Counted from the first letter of the stretch, positions 37,069-46,767 are shown. The stretch is 64,000 bases of DNA from Streptomyces phaeolivaceus (GCF_009184865.1 NZ_CP045096.1:6262001-6326000); one strand, 5' to 3'. Numbers and translations: made by a program. Notes: generated by a model not told the origin, from the sequence alone.

Positions 37069-38010
37069 TCAGGTGAGAGGGAGGCGGTAGAGACCGCCCG
37101 GGAGGGGCTCCACCAGCCCGTCGGAGACCAGCCCGTCGAGGGCGCGGGCGCGTTGCACCGGCTCGTCCCACACCCGGTCCAGAACCGCCTGCGGCACGGG
37201 CGCGATCGCCTCCCGCAGGACGGCGAGGAGCTTGCCGCGGACCTGACGGTCGGTACCGGCGTACGTCTGGGCGCGCCGCGCCGGACCCTCGTGCGCGGGC
37301 TTCCCGGCCAGCCGCCACGCGCACTGCCCGGCGATCGGACAGTGCCCGCACGTCTCGTTCTTCGCCGTGCACACCAGTGCGCCCAGCTCCATCGACGCGG
37401 CGGCCCAGCGGGACGCCGTCCCCTCGTCCTCGGGCAGCAGGGCGCGGGCGAGCTTCCGCTCGGCGGCCGTGGTCGCGTTCGGCGGGTACTGCGTACCGCT
37501 GACCGCGCGGGCGAACACCCGGCGCACGTTCGTGTCGAGCACGGCGTGCCGTTGCCCGTACGCGAACGACGCCACCGCCGCGGCCGTGTACTCGCCGATG
37601 CCCGGCAGTGCGAGCAGCTGCGCGTGCTCCCGGGGTACGTCCCCGCCGTGCCGTTCCGTTATGGCGACCGCCGCGCCGTGCAGCCGTAGCGCGCGACGCG
37701 GGTAGCCGAGGCGGCCCCAGGCGCGGACGGCCTCGCCCGGTGGTTCCTTCGCGAGGTCCGCGGGGCGGGGCCAGCGCGCCAACCACTGTTCGTAGACGGG
37801 GAGTACGCGGTTGACCGGGGTCTGCTGGAGCATGAACTCGCTGACCATCACCCCCCAGGGGCCGGCCTCCGGGCGCCGCCAGGGCAGATCACGGGCGTGC
37901 GTCTCGAACCAGGAGATCACCGGGGTGTGCAGGGCGGTGGCGGTGGGCGTGGGGGCGGGAGTGGGGGTTGCGGTGGCTGGGCTGCTCTGGGGTTTCGTGG
38001 GTGCAGTCAT
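37069..38010 (-). CDS. mutY: A/G-specific adenine DNA glycosylase
   Basis: A 313-residue base-excision glycosylase that removes adenine opposite 8-oxoguanine. It has the catalytic Glu motif MVSEFMLQQTPV, the helix-hairpin-helix LPGIGEYTAAAVASFAYGQ, the catalytic Asp in VLDTNVRRVF (about residue 157) and the Fe-S cluster motif C-x6-C-x2-C-x5-C (CTAKNETCGHCPIAGQC, about 212-230). It is short: the C-terminal MutT-like domain of E. coli MutY is replaced by a small winged segment ending YRLPLT, normal for actinomycetes. The first 30 residues are a Pro/Thr linker. Upstream lies a palindromic repeat. Confidence 0.94.
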   Translation of the reverse strand: MTAPTKPQSSPATATPTPAPTPTATALHTPVISWFETHARDLPWRRPEAGPWGVMVSEFMLQQTPVNRVLPVYEQWLARWPRPADLAKEPPGEAVRAWGRLGYPRRALRLHGAAVAITERHGGDVPREHAQLLALPGIGEYTAAAVASFAYGQRHAVLDTNVRRVFARAVSGTQYPPNATTAAERKLARALLPEDEGTASRWAAASMELGALVCTAKNETCGHCPIAGQCAWRLAGKPAHEGPARRAQTYAGTDRQVRGKLLAVLREAIAPVPQAVLDRVWDEPVQRARALDGLVSDGLVEPLPGGLYRLPLT

Positions 38011-38082
38011 GGCACGGTCGATCCTGCCATGCGGGTTCTGGTGGGGGCGGCTTCTGGTGGGGGGTGTCTGGGGTTCGTCTGC

Positions 38083-38229
38083 CGGGTGCGGGTCCGGTGA
38101 AGCTTCTCGCGCAGTTCCCCGCGCCCCTGAAAAGCCGGGGCTGCGCCCCTGGCTTTTCAGGCCCGCAGGGGCCTGGTCCTTTAGGGGCGCGGGGAACTGC
38201 GCGAGAAGCCCCACGCACCCGCACCCGCC
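38083..38229. repeat. palindromic repeat, family A copy 3
   Basis: A perfect 27-bp inverted repeat, GCTTCTCGCGCAGTTCCCCG... at 38102-38128 and its complement at 38183-38209, flanked by GGGTGCGGGTCCGG and CCCACGCACCCGCACCCG. The inner CTGAAAAGCC/GGCTTTTCAG makes a second stem. It sits after the stop of the LLM oxidoreductase. Confidence 0.88.
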
Positions 38230-38261
38230 GACGAAAGCCGCACCCCCGAGTTCATCCGCGC

Positions 38262-39341
38262 TCAACCACCGCCGGCCGGGGACCACCCCAGCTCCGGCCC
38301 CAGCTTCGTCGCGATGTCCGTCAGGATCTGGACATAGTCCTCGTGTTCGAAGGTGAACGGCAGCGCGAACGCGACCTCGTCGATCTCGCGGAACGCGACA
38401 TGCGCGCGCAACCGCTCGGCGATCTCCGCGGACGTCCCCACCAGATCGGGCGCGAAGAGAAGCCGCCCCGGCCCCTGCGGCGCGGCCGTCCGCGGCAGCC
38501 GCTTCGCCGCGTACGCCTCGTACTTGGCGCGCTGCTCCGGCGTCGCCGAGTCCGTGGGGATGACGACCAGCCCCTGCGAGACCCGGGCCCGCTCCCCGTC
38601 GGGGTGGTGCGCCCGGAACTCCCGGACGTGGGCGAGCTGGACCCCGGCGAAGTCCACGGCCTCGGCGGCGCCGTCCACCGCCTCCGGTCCCTCCGCCTTC
38701 ACCACGCTGCTGGTCAGGAAGTTCATACCGTTCTCCCCGGCCCAGCGCGCCGAGCGCAGGCTGCCGCCGCCGTACCACATACGGCCGCCCAGCCCGGGGG
38801 AGTGCGGCTGGACCCGGTCGGAGAACACCTCGAAACCCTCGGTGCCGCTGAAGTCGGTGGCCGCCTCGCCCCGGACGAAGCCGAGGAGCCGCCGGACGCG
38901 TGCGAAGCCGAAGTCCTCCGCGTCGGCGGTGTCCGGGTAGAGCGCCGACTTGACGGTGTCGTAGTGCATCGGTGGTCCGACGCTGACCCCCGGGTTGATC
39001 CGGCCTCCGGACAGGAGGTCGACCGTGGCCAGGTCCTCGGCGAGCCGCAGCGGGTTCTCCCAGCCCAACGGGATGACGGCGGTGCCCAGTTCGATACGGC
39101 TGGTGCGCTGCGAGGCCGCCGCCAGGACCGCGACGGGCGAGGAGATGCCGTACTGGAGATGACGGTGGCGCAGCCACGCGCTGTCGAAGCCGAGCCGTTC
39201 GCCGAGTTCGATGATCTCCAGCGTCGACTCGTGGCCCCGGCGCGGGTCGGCCTCGTCGAACAGCCCGATGGTCAGAAACCCCAGCCTCCGCAAGGGCCTC
39301 GACGCGGGTGCGGCGGTGCCGGCCTCCACGGATCCGTCCAT
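38262..39341 (-). CDS. LLM-class (luciferase-like) flavin-dependent oxidoreductase
   Basis: A 359-residue TIM-barrel monooxygenase-like protein using FMN or F420. Marks are RLGFLTIGLFD, ELGERLGFDSAWLRHRHLQYG, RIELGTAVIPLGWENPLRLAEDLATVDLLSGGRINPGVSVGPP and GGRMWYGGGSLRSARWAGENGMNFL. ATG 39341 has GGAG about 9 nt upstream; the longer reading is not supported. The C-terminal FREIDEVAFALPFTFEHEDYVQILTDI fits group members. The substrate is unknown and the neighbours do not help. Confidence 0.9.
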   Translation of the reverse strand: MDGSVEAGTAAPASRPLRRLGFLTIGLFDEADPRRGHESTLEIIELGERLGFDSAWLRHRHLQYGISSPVAVLAAASQRTSRIELGTAVIPLGWENPLRLAEDLATVDLLSGGRINPGVSVGPPMHYDTVKSALYPDTADAEDFGFARVRRLLGFVRGEAATDFSGTEGFEVFSDRVQPHSPGLGGRMWYGGGSLRSARWAGENGMNFLTSSVVKAEGPEAVDGAAEAVDFAGVQLAHVREFRAHHPDGERARVSQGLVVIPTDSATPEQRAKYEAYAAKRLPRTAAPQGPGRLLFAPDLVGTSAEIAERLRAHVAFREIDEVAFALPFTFEHEDYVQILTDIATKLGPELGWSPAGGG

Positions 39342-39699
39342 CGTCTTCTCCAAGTCCTCCGACGCGCTTCGGTGGTGAGGACGATTGTGGCAGGTGGGGC
39401 CGGGGGACGACGAGGGTGGTCGGTGGCTGCCGACCGTGGAGGGGTGGAGGGTCCCTGTAGGGGGGTTCCGTGAATGTGTTTTCTGAACGGGTGCGCGGTG
39501 CCCGGGAGTTGGTGCTGTCCGCGTCGTCCTGTTCCGGTCACGGAACGTGCTCGTACGGCCGCTACGATCACGTACCGCGATCATGGGGCGCCCGGTCGGG
39601 GCGGTGTCGGGAACGACCGGAATGATGATCCGGAAAAGTTGGGGTTTCGGGCGGCGGGTGGGGCCTGGGAAGGGCCGGATCTCTCGTACAGTTTGCGCC

Positions 39700-40533
39700 G
39701 TGGGATCTCTGCGCAATCCGATCGGGCCGCTTCCCTCCACCATCTACTGGCGACGGAGGGCCATTCTGCTGACCGTTCTCGGTCTGCTCGCGATCCTGAT
39801 CGTGTGGGTCGTCGCCGGCGGCGGTGGGAACGGTGACAACAACGCGGGCGGGTCCGACGGAAAGAATCCCGCGCCCTCGATCACTCCCGGGCCGTCCGGT
39901 TCCGGGCCCGCGATCAGTGAAGCGCCGGGCGGGCGGGACGAGTCGGGCGACGAGTCGAGTGCGGGCGGTGACGGCGACGGGTCCGGTTCGGGGTCGGGTT
40001 CCGGCTCGGGTTCGGGTGGCGGGTCCGAGGGGGCCGGTGGTGCGCCCGGGGCCGCGGGTGGTGGTACGTCGGACGACGGGGGCAAGAACGGGAGCAGTTC
40101 CGGTGAGCAGGTGCCGGCGGGGTCCAGTCTGCCCAACTGCGCCGCCGGGGCTGTGAAGTTGACCGTGCGCAGTGTGCGGAACGCCTATGAGCCCGGGGTG
40201 AACCCCACGTTCGAACTCATCGCGCGGAACTCCTCCGGCGGGGACTGCAAGCTCGATCTCGGGCCGGACAACACGGTGGTGACGATCACGGCGGCCGACG
40301 GGGACGACGCGTTCTGGGCGTCGGACGACTGCCATGAGACTGCGGGGAGTCTGCTGTTCAGGGTGCCGGCCGGGGATCGGGTCACCTACACCGTGGAGTG
40401 GAACCGGGACGCGAGCGCGCCCAACTGTGCCACTCCGTCGGCGGGTTCGGCCGTCGCGGGGACGTATCTCGTGGAGGCGAAGGCGCCGGGGCTGGCGACG
40501 GCCCGGACGTCGTTCGTGCTGGAGAAGGACTGA
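39700..40533 (+). CDS. membrane-anchored extracellular beta-sandwich protein
   Basis: A 277-residue protein: short N-terminal arm, one membrane helix (ILLTVLGLLAILIVWVVAGG, about residues 24-43), a long Gly/Ser/Asp spacer with a GSGSGSGSGSG tract, and an extracellular domain of about 120 residues. The domain starts NCAAGAVKLTVRSVRNAYEPG and has three more cysteines (GDCKL, DDCHE, PNCAT), probably two disulfides; it resembles DUF4232-type domains of Streptomyces surface proteins. GTG 39700 is preferred; in-frame upstream ATGs add a non-conserved arm. Function unknown; it faces disA tail to tail. Confidence 0.8.
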   Translation: MGSLRNPIGPLPSTIYWRRRAILLTVLGLLAILIVWVVAGGGGNGDNNAGGSDGKNPAPSITPGPSGSGPAISEAPGGRDESGDESSAGGDGDGSGSGSGSGSGSGGGSEGAGGAPGAAGGGTSDDGGKNGSSSGEQVPAGSSLPNCAAGAVKLTVRSVRNAYEPGVNPTFELIARNSSGGDCKLDLGPDNTVVTITAADGDDAFWASDDCHETAGSLLFRVPAGDRVTYTVEWNRDASAPNCATPSAGSAVAGTYLVEAKAPGLATARTSFVLEKD

Positions 40534-40577
40534 CGGGGTAGGGCCGCGCCCCTGAAGGCCGGAGGAGGGCCGCGCCC

Positions 40578-40624
40578 CTGAAAGCCTGAAAGAACGGGCC
40601 TGCGGCCCTCCTTCAGGCTTTCAG
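40578..40624. terminator. bidirectional hairpin terminator
   Basis: CTGAAAGCCTGAA (40578-40590) pairs with TTCAGGCTTTCAG (40612-40624); GGGCC/GGCCC between them lengthens the structure. It lies between the convergent surface-protein gene and disA, 14 bp after the disA stop. There is no long T-run. Confidence 0.7.
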
Positions 40625-40637
40625 CAGGGGTGGCGGT

Positions 40638-41762
40638 TCAGACGTACCTCTCCAGGATCGACGACTCCGCCAGGCGGGACAGGCCCTCGCGGACGCTGCG
40701 GGCGCGGGCCTCGCCCACTCCGTCGACGGTCTGGAGGTCGTCGACGCTGGCGGCGAGGAGCTTCTGGAGGCCGCCGAAGTGTTCGACGAGGCGGTCGATG
40801 ATGGCGCCCGGGAGGCGGGGGACCTTGGCGAGGAGGCGGAAGCCCCGGGGGGAGACCGCGGAGTCCATGCCCTCGGGGGAACCGGTGTAGCCGAGGGCGC
40901 GGGCGACCGTGGGGAGTTCGAGGAGCTCCGCGTGGGTCAGGGCGTCGAGTTCGTGGAGGGCCTCGTCGACCGTGCGGGAGCGCTTGGCCGTGGGTTCCGG
41001 GACGTAGTCGCGGACCACCAGTTCGCGTTCCGGTTCGACGCCCGCGATCAGCTCGTCGAGCTGGAGGGCCAGCAGGCGGCCGTCCGTGCCCAGTTCGACC
41101 ACGTATTCGGCGATTTCGGTGGCGATGCGGCGGACCATCTCCAGTCGCTGGGCGACCGCCGAGACGTCCCGGACCGTCACCAGGTCCTCGATCTCCAGCG
41201 CGGACAGGGTGCCCGCCACCTCGTCCAGACGGAGCTTGTACCGCTCCAGGGTCGCCAGGGCCTGGTTCGCGCGGGACAGGATCGCCGCCGAGTCCTCCAG
41301 GACGCGCCGGTGTCCGTCGACGTAGAGCGCGATCAGGCGCATCGACTGGGAGACGGAGACGACCGGGAAGCCGACCTGTTTACTGACGCGGTCGGCCGTG
41401 CGGTGCCGGGTGCCGGTCTCCTCGGTGGGGATCGTCGGGTCGGGGACCAGCTGGACGCCCGCCCGGAGGATCTTGGACAGGTCCGAGGACAGCACGATGC
41501 CGCCGTCCAGCTTGCACAGTTCACGCAGTCGCGTGTCCGTGAACTCGACATCCAGGACGAAACCGCCCGTACACATGGCTTCGACGGTCTTGTCGGAGCC
41601 CAGCACGATGAGTCCGCCGGTGTTGCCGCGGAGAATTCGTTCAAGCCCGTCGCGCAGGGCCGTGCCTGGGGCCACGGCGCTCAGTGAGGCGCGCATCAGG
41701 CCATCGGCACCGGAGCTCCCACCGGACTTTCCGGGAGCTGCTGCCCGGTCGTTGGCTGCCAC
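40638..41762 (-). CDS. disA: DNA integrity scanning diadenylate cyclase DisA
   Basis: A 374-residue enzyme that makes c-di-AMP from two ATP. The N-terminal DAC domain has [14 protein letters not shown] (about residue 84) and [22 protein letters not shown] (about 118-135). A long helical spine follows ([20 protein letters not shown]), then a C-terminal helix-hairpin-helix DNA-binding domain ([22 protein letters not shown]). The usual DGA triplet reads DGG here, which I also recall in other Streptomyces. GTG 41762 has GGAGGAG just before it. c-di-AMP in Streptomyces controls ion balance and, through a riboswitch, wall hydrolases. radA lies directly upstream in the same direction. Confidence 0.97.
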   Translation of the reverse strand: MAANDRAAAPGKSGGSSGADGLMRASLSAVAPGTALRDGLERILRGNTGGLIVLGSDKTVEAMCTGGFVLDVEFTDTRLRELCKLDGGIVLSSDLSKILRAGVQLVPDPTIPTEETGTRHRTADRVSKQVGFPVVSVSQSMRLIALYVDGHRRVLEDSAAILSRANQALATLERYKLRLDEVAGTLSALEIEDLVTVRDVSAVAQRLEMVRRIATEIAEYVVELGTDGRLLALQLDELIAGVEPERELVVRDYVPEPTAKRSRTVDEALHELDALTHAELLELPTVARALGYTGSPEGMDSAVSPRGFRLLAKVPRLPGAIIDRLVEHFGGLQKLLAASVDDLQTVDGVGEARARSVREGLSRLAESSILERYV

Positions 41763-41844
41763 TGCACTCCTCCGGTCGCAGGTTCTGTGGGCGCTCCCGT
41801 TTCGCACACGTGGTTCGTACGGACGGGCGAGACCTGGGCAAAGT

Positions 41845-43254
41845 CTACCGGCGGTCCTCCTCGTCCCGTGGGGCCTCTCGCCGACGCGATCGGGGCAGTA
41901 CCCGCAGAGCGTCTCCCATGTCGGCCACTTCCAGGACCTTCATGCCCGGCGGAACCTTGCCGGGATCGGTCGGGACGAGGGCGTGCGTGAAGCCGAGACG
42001 GTGTGCCTCGGAGAGGCGGCGCTGGACCCCGGTGACCCTTCTGACCTCGCCCGCGAGGCCCACTTCACCGATCGCCACGAGGTTCTTGGGCAGCGGGGTG
42101 TCGGTCGCCGCGGACGCCAGGGCCAGCGCGATCGCGAGGTCCGCGGCGGGCTCCGAGAGCTTCACGCCGCCGACCGTCGCCGAGTAGATGTCCCGCTTGC
42201 CGAGGGCGCTGATCCGGCCGCGCTGCTCCAGGACGGCGAGCATCATCGAGACGCGGGAGGTCTCCAGGCCGGACGTGGTGCGGCGGGGGGAGGGGAGCTG
42301 CGAGTCGACTGTGAGCGACTGCACTTCCGCGACCAGCGGGCGGCGGCCCTCCAGGGTGACGGTGAGGCAGGTGCCGGGGACGGGTTCGTCGCGGCGGGTG
42401 AGGAAGAGGCCGCTGGGGTCGGTGAGGCCGGTGATGCCCTCGTCGTGCAGCTCGAAGCAGCCGACCTCGTCGGTGGCGCCGTAGCGGTTCTTGACGCCGC
42501 GGACCAGGCGGAGCCGGGCGTGCCGGTCGCCCTCGAAGTGCAGGACGACGTCGACGAGGTGTTCCAGGAGGCGGGGGCCCGCGATCGCGCCGTCCTTGGT
42601 GACATGGCCCACGAGCAGCGTGGACATGCCGCGTTCCTTGGAGGCGCGGATCAGGGCGCCGGCGACCTCGCGGACCTGGGCCATGCCGCCGGGGGCGCCG
42701 TCGATCTCCGGGGAGGCGACGGTCTGGACCGAGTCGAGGATCAGGAGGCCCGGTTTGACCGCGTCCAAGTGGCCGAGGACGGCGGCGAGGTCGGTCTCGG
42801 CGGCCAGGTAGAGGTGGTCGTGCAGGGCGTTGATGCGGTCGGCGCGCAGCCGGACCTGGCTCGCGGACTCCTCGCCGGTGACATAGAGGGTCGGGTGCTC
42901 GGCGCTCGCGGACTTGGCGGCGGCGTCGAGGAGGAGCGTGGACTTGCCCACGCCCGGCTCGCCCGCGAGGAGGACGACGGCGCCGGGGACCAGGCCGCCG
43001 CCGAGGACCCGGTCCAGCTCGGGGACGCCGGTGGAGCGGGCGGTGGCCTGGCGGCCGTCGACCTGGCCGATGGGGACGGCGGAGGTGGTGACCCGGCCGG
43101 GGGCCGTCGTACGGACGGCGGGCGTGCCGTACTCCTCGACCGTGCCCCACGCCTGGCATTCGGGGCAGCGGCCGAGCCACTTCGCCGTCTGCCAGCCGCA
43201 CTCTGTGCAGCGGTAGGACGGGCGGTCCTTCGCGGTCTTCGTACGGGTGGCCAT
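41845..43254 (-). CDS. radA: DNA repair protein RadA (Sms)
   Basis: A 469-residue branched-DNA helicase/processing protein. A C4 zinc finger ([20 protein letters not shown], residues 14-33) is followed by a RecA-like ATPase with Walker [10 protein letters not shown] near residue 100. The RadA-specific [12 protein letters not shown] lies near 255, and the C-terminal Lon-protease-like domain has [25 protein letters not shown]. RadA binds DisA and restrains c-di-AMP synthesis in Bacillus; the gene pair here (82 bp apart) supports co-expression. Confidence 0.97.
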   Translation of the reverse strand: MATRTKTAKDRPSYRCTECGWQTAKWLGRCPECQAWGTVEEYGTPAVRTTAPGRVTTSAVPIGQVDGRQATARSTGVPELDRVLGGGLVPGAVVLLAGEPGVGKSTLLLDAAAKSASAEHPTLYVTGEESASQVRLRADRINALHDHLYLAAETDLAAVLGHLDAVKPGLLILDSVQTVASPEIDGAPGGMAQVREVAGALIRASKERGMSTLLVGHVTKDGAIAGPRLLEHLVDVVLHFEGDRHARLRLVRGVKNRYGATDEVGCFELHDEGITGLTDPSGLFLTRRDEPVPGTCLTVTLEGRRPLVAEVQSLTVDSQLPSPRRTTSGLETSRVSMMLAVLEQRGRISALGKRDIYSATVGGVKLSEPAADLAIALALASAATDTPLPKNLVAIGEVGLAGEVRRVTGVQRRLSEAHRLGFTHALVPTDPGKVPPGMKVLEVADMGDALRVLPRSRRREAPRDEEDRR

Positions 43255-43397
43255 GCACGAACCGTAGCGCGGCGCACCGACAGCCTCCGGCGGTCGGCCG
43301 GTTTCGTGTGCTCGGCCGGGGGCTTCGGGGGAGGTGAGCGGAGGTGAGCGCCTGTTCGCCGTAGGGGTGTTGCGCCGTGGGCGGGGTGCTGCCCGTC

Positions 43398-43472
43398 GTG
43401 GTTGCTCGCGCCCACGCGGCGGAGCCGCACATCGATACGGCCCCGCGCCCCTGACGGGGCGCGGGCGTCGCT
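43398..43472. repeat. palindromic repeat, family B copy 2
   Basis: GCTCGCGCCCACGCGGCGGAGCCGCACATCGATACGGCCCCGCG... is the reverse complement of the copy at 50596-50672, with the inner hairpin CCCCGCGCCCC-TGAC-GGGGCGCGGG type. It lies 20 bp after the secreted hydrolase stop (read leftward). Confidence 0.85.
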
Positions 43473-43492
43473 GTCTGCCTTTGCCTCGTCCC

Positions 43493-44878
43493 CTACTTCC
43501 GGCGCCCGATCGTCAGTTCCGCCGGGTGGTACGGGATGTACGCCGCGCCGTCGAGGCCGAGGGCGACGGCGGCGGACTGGAGGGCGGCCGGGGTCGCGGA
43601 GGCGCCCCAGCGGCCCGTGTCCAGGCGGGATTCCAGGGCGTGCAGGGCGGCGACAGTCTCGGCGGTGGTGAAGGCGCAGTGGCCCTGCCGCTCGACGTAC
43701 GCCTGGCGCAACAGGTGGCCGTCGCCGGAGGCGCGGACGCGGTCGGCGAAGCGGTTCTCCTGTTCGACGGGGACGAGGTCGTCGGCGGTGGTGTGGATGT
43801 CGAGGAGGGGGACGGCGAGGCCCTGGCCGGCGGAGGACGTGCGTTCCCCGGCGGCGACCGCGGCCGGGTCAGCCTCGATCTTCGCGTGGGCGGTCAGGTT
43901 CCCCAGGTCGGCCCGGAGGTCGAGGCCCGCCTCCCGGTACAGGGCCTTGACCAGGGGCGCGTGCTGGGACGTGGACAGCAGGCGGGCGTAGTCGATGCCC
44001 TTGTTCCCGGAGTTGTTGCCGCCCAGGGCCTTCTCGACGTGGTAGCGGGCGGGCTCGACACGGTTGAGCATGCCTTGGACCAGCCAGGAGGCCTGCTGGG
44101 CCTGCTGCTCCGCCCAGTCGTCCGCGGCGGGGCGCTCCTTGCCGACGGCCCAGGCGGGCAGATTGAGGTAGGCGGCGGCGAGGGCGACACGGGCGCGGCC
44201 CTCGGGGGTCCGCTGCGCGGCGACCACGGCGTCGGTGAGCTGCTGACCCGTGGTGAGACTCTCGGCCTCGGAGTCGAAGTCCACCAGTTTCACGGGGGTG
44301 TCGGGGAGCAGGAGCCGGGCGATCGTGTACTCGGCGTCGAGCTGGTAGGCGTGCAGGTCGTTGGCGCCGGCGACGAGGCCGCACAGGCCCAGGGCGCCGT
44401 CGATCCCGCCGGCCCCGGACCGGGCGAGCTGCGCGTTGACCAGCCCGCCCATGGACTGGCCGATGGCGAGGGTGCGGGTGGGTTCGCCGATCTTCTCGGT
44501 GACCGCCGCGATGGTGGCGACCTGGTCGCGCTCCGCGCTCTCCAGGCCCCAGAGGGTCTCGCTGACGTCGTAGGAGGAGCCGGTGAGCGCGTAGCCCTCT
44601 TCGAGGAGGCGCAGGCGTACGGCCTCCCGGGGGGCGTTCTGGGGCGTCCTGACACCGAATCCGTGGCTGAAGACGACGAGGGTGCCGTTCCAGTTCTCGG
44701 GGACGTCCGCTATCCATGTGGCGCCGTCGGGGAGGGTGCCGTCGAGCCGCTCGACGGTGGGCGCGGTCGCCAGTGGGGTGGCGGTCGACACCGAGGCGCC
44801 GGTCAGCGAGAGGACCACGGCCGTGGCCAGGGCGGCGAGGGCGCGGGCGGCGGAGGGGCGGCGGGTGCGTGCGGTCAT
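43493..44878 (-). CDS. secreted alpha/beta hydrolase
   Basis: A 461-residue exported hydrolase. The signal peptide (RPSAARALAALATAVVLSLTGASVSTATP) has an Arg-rich start and may be Sec- or Tat-exported. VVFSHGFGV precedes the nucleophile elbow AIGQSMGGLVNA (Ser near residue 141). The late LDIHTTADDLVPVEQENRFADRV holds the Asp, and RQGHCAFTTAET the His. The size and order resemble large tannase/lipase-like or tripeptidase-like hydrolases; substrate not known. AGGAG lies 10 nt before the ATG and a good promoter (TTGACC-17-TACATT) is found at 44957-44929. Confidence 0.87.
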   Translation of the reverse strand: MTARTRRPSAARALAALATAVVLSLTGASVSTATPLATAPTVERLDGTLPDGATWIADVPENWNGTLVVFSHGFGVRTPQNAPREAVRLRLLEEGYALTGSSYDVSETLWGLESAERDQVATIAAVTEKIGEPTRTLAIGQSMGGLVNAQLARSGAGGIDGALGLCGLVAGANDLHAYQLDAEYTIARLLLPDTPVKLVDFDSEAESLTTGQQLTDAVVAAQRTPEGRARVALAAAYLNLPAWAVGKERPAADDWAEQQAQQASWLVQGMLNRVEPARYHVEKALGGNNSGNKGIDYARLLSTSQHAPLVKALYREAGLDLRADLGNLTAHAKIEADPAAVAAGERTSSAGQGLAVPLLDIHTTADDLVPVEQENRFADRVRASGDGHLLRQAYVERQGHCAFTTAETVAALHALESRLDTGRWGASATPAALQSAAVALGLDGAAYIPYHPAELTIGRRK

Positions 44879-44928
44879 GGAAGGGGGGCTCCTGACTCGG
44901 CGTACCTGGAGGTAACTTGGACCCTGGG

Positions 44929-44957
44929 AATGTAGGCTTATCCATGGCTGCGGTCAA
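44929..44957 (-). promoter_or_regulatory. vegetative-type promoter of the secreted hydrolase
   Basis: Read on the minus strand, TTGACC (44957-44952), a 17-bp spacer and TACATT (44934-44929) match the HrdB-type consensus. Transcription would start about 44922, leaving a leader of about 45 nt to the ATG at 44878. Confidence 0.7.
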
Positions 44958-45093
44958 TAAAGTGCACAACATTGGATGCGGTCGCGGCGGAACACGGGGT
45001 TCCTGTCCCCTTATGAGGGATCGTTTCACCCGTACGGAGTAAATGTGCTGAAGGGGCGAGAAGGCGCTGCTTCCGGGCGCCTACCGTCCATGA

Positions 45094-46767
45094 ATGATGA
45101 GCATCAGTCCGGAAACCTCGACCCGCACCACCGGCGCACACCGGGCGCACCGCGAGGCGCGCGATCGGGCGGCGGCGCGCGCGGTGGCACAACGCACGCC
45201 GGCTCGCTACGAGCCGTACCTGGACGGCCTGTTCACCTACTGCATGTCCGTGCTCTGCGACCACGACACGGCGGTCGCCGCGCTCGCGGACGTGCTCGCG
45301 CTCGCCGAGCGCCGGCGGGGCCCGGACGACGCCGGCGACGGCCGGGCCTGGCTGTACGCGCTGGCCCGGTGGGCCTGTCTGCGCAAGCTCGCCGAGGCGC
45401 GGCAGAAACGCCCGGGGGCGCACGCCGTCAGGGCCCCCGCCCTTGCCGAGGACGAGGAACAGCGGCGCGGAGGTGAACTCGCGCTGCTGGCCTGGCCGGA
45501 GGCCGCCGGCACCACACCCGAGCAGCGCGAGGCGCTGGAGCTGGCCGTCCGGCATCAGCTCGGCGCCCACGAGGTCGCCGACGTCCTGGGGATGGACCAG
45601 GCCGCCGCACGGGAACTGCTCGCCTCCGCCGCCTGCGAGGTGGAGCGCACCCGGGCGGCCCTCGCTGTCGTCGAGAGCGGCGCCTGCCCGAGCGTCGCCC
45701 TCCTCACCGGTGATCACCAGCTCGTCCTGAGCGCCACCCTCCGCCGCGAACTCGTCCGGCACGTCGACGACTGCCCCGTCTGCCGCCGCGCCGCCGAGCG
45801 CGCCGTCCCCGGCCGCTGGCCCGGCACCACCGTCACCCCCGCCGCGCTGCCCGTGCTCGAAGCCCCGCGCGCGGCCCTGGGTCCGGCGATGGCGCACCTC
45901 ACACGCGCGCGTCTCACACGCGCGCGTGGCGGCGCCCCGCGCTTCGACCGGCGCGGCTTCCCCATGGACCCGAGGGACCGCGCGGCCCGCCGCGACCGGC
46001 TGCGCGCGCGTGCCGTCACCACGACCGTCGTCGCCACCGTCGTCGCCGCACCCGTCTTCGCCCTCTGGGCCGCCTACCGGGGTGCTCCCCTCATCGGCGA
46101 GGGCGGCGACGGCCGTTCGGTCAGCGCGGGCGAGGAGCAGGGCGACGGCGACGGGACCGTCGGCGACGGCAGCGGCGGCGACGCGTACGAGAACGCCGGG
46201 AACGCCCGCACCAAACCCGGCGCCCGCCACCGCAAGGGCAGGCACGCGGCGGACGACGTGTCCGTGGAGGTCACCCAGGGCAAGGGTCGGGGCGCGCTCG
46301 CCGTCGCCGCCGCGAACGACGGCGACACCACCCTCATCACCCTGAAGGCGACCGGCGACTCACCGGTGAGCTGGTCCGCCCGCACCGGCGCCGGCTGGCT
46401 CTACCTCAGCCGGTCCTCGGGCACGCTGGAACCCGGCGAGTCGGTGACGATCAAGGTGTACGTCGACCAGCTGAGCGAGCCCTCCGGGTACTGGACGGCG
46501 CAGGTGTCGCTGGCCCCGTCGGGCGCGGTGGTGACGATCGAGGGCACCGGTCCGGTACCGCAGCCTCCGCCCGGCACCGACCCGACCCCACCGGCCCCGG
46601 CCCCCGACCCGGACCCCACCGCCCCACCCCCGGCCCCCGACCCCACCCCCACGACCCCACCCCAGCCCGACCCGACCCCACCCCCCACCGACCCGCCCCC
46701 CACGGACCCACAGGGCCCGACACCCCCACCGAGCGACGGGGGAGGGGACCCGCCACCGGCCCCGTAG
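45094..46767 (+). CDS. sigma-like / ZAS zinc-finger / transmembrane / BACON-domain fusion protein
   Basis: A 557-residue protein built from parts that are usually separate genes. Residues about 38-110 resemble ECF sigma region 2 (YLDGLFTYCMSVLCDHDTAVAALADVLALAERR, AWLYALARWACLRKLAEAR), and about 145-195 region 4 (TPEQREALELAVRHQLGAHEVADVLGMDQAAARELLASA). A zinc-binding anti-sigma (ZAS) type motif HVDDCPVC follows at about 222. A membrane helix (AVTTTVVATVVAAPVFALWAAY) lies at about 308, then an extracellular BACON-like domain (about 385-480: PVSWSARTGAGWLYLSRSSGTLEPGESVTIKVYVD). A Pro/Asp/Thr tail (480-557) would cross the wall. The acidic DAEDLVQE stretch of real region 2 is degenerate, so sigma activity is doubtful. 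ATG 45094 or 45097. Confidence 0.85.
   Translation: MMSISPETSTRTTGAHRAHREARDRAAARAVAQRTPARYEPYLDGLFTYCMSVLCDHDTAVAALADVLALAERRRGPDDAGDGRAWLYALARWACLRKLAEARQKRPGAHAVRAPALAEDEEQRRGGELALLAWPEAAGTTPEQREALELAVRHQLGAHEVADVLGMDQAAARELLASAACEVERTRAALAVVESGACPSVALLTGDHQLVLSATLRRELVRHVDDCPVCRRAAERAVPGRWPGTTVTPAALPVLEAPRAALGPAMAHLTRARLTRARGGAPRFDRRGFPMDPRDRAARRDRLRARAVTTTVVATVVAAPVFALWAAYRGAPLIGEGGDGRSVSAGEEQGDGDGTVGDGSGGDAYENAGNARTKPGARHRKGRHAADDVSVEVTQGKGRGALAVAAANDGDTTLITLKATGDSPVSWSARTGAGWLYLSRSSGTLEPGESVTIKVYVDQLSEPSGYWTAQVSLAPSGAVVTIEGTGPVPQPPPGTDPTPPAPAPDPDPTAPPPAPDPTPTTPPQPDPTPPPTDPPPTDPQGPTPPPSDGGGDPPPAP

Noticed and set aside
45094..45700. Calling the fusion protein a functional ECF sigma factor
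   Set aside because: The region 2 core residues for polymerase and promoter contact are degenerate, so only a sigma-like label is justified.
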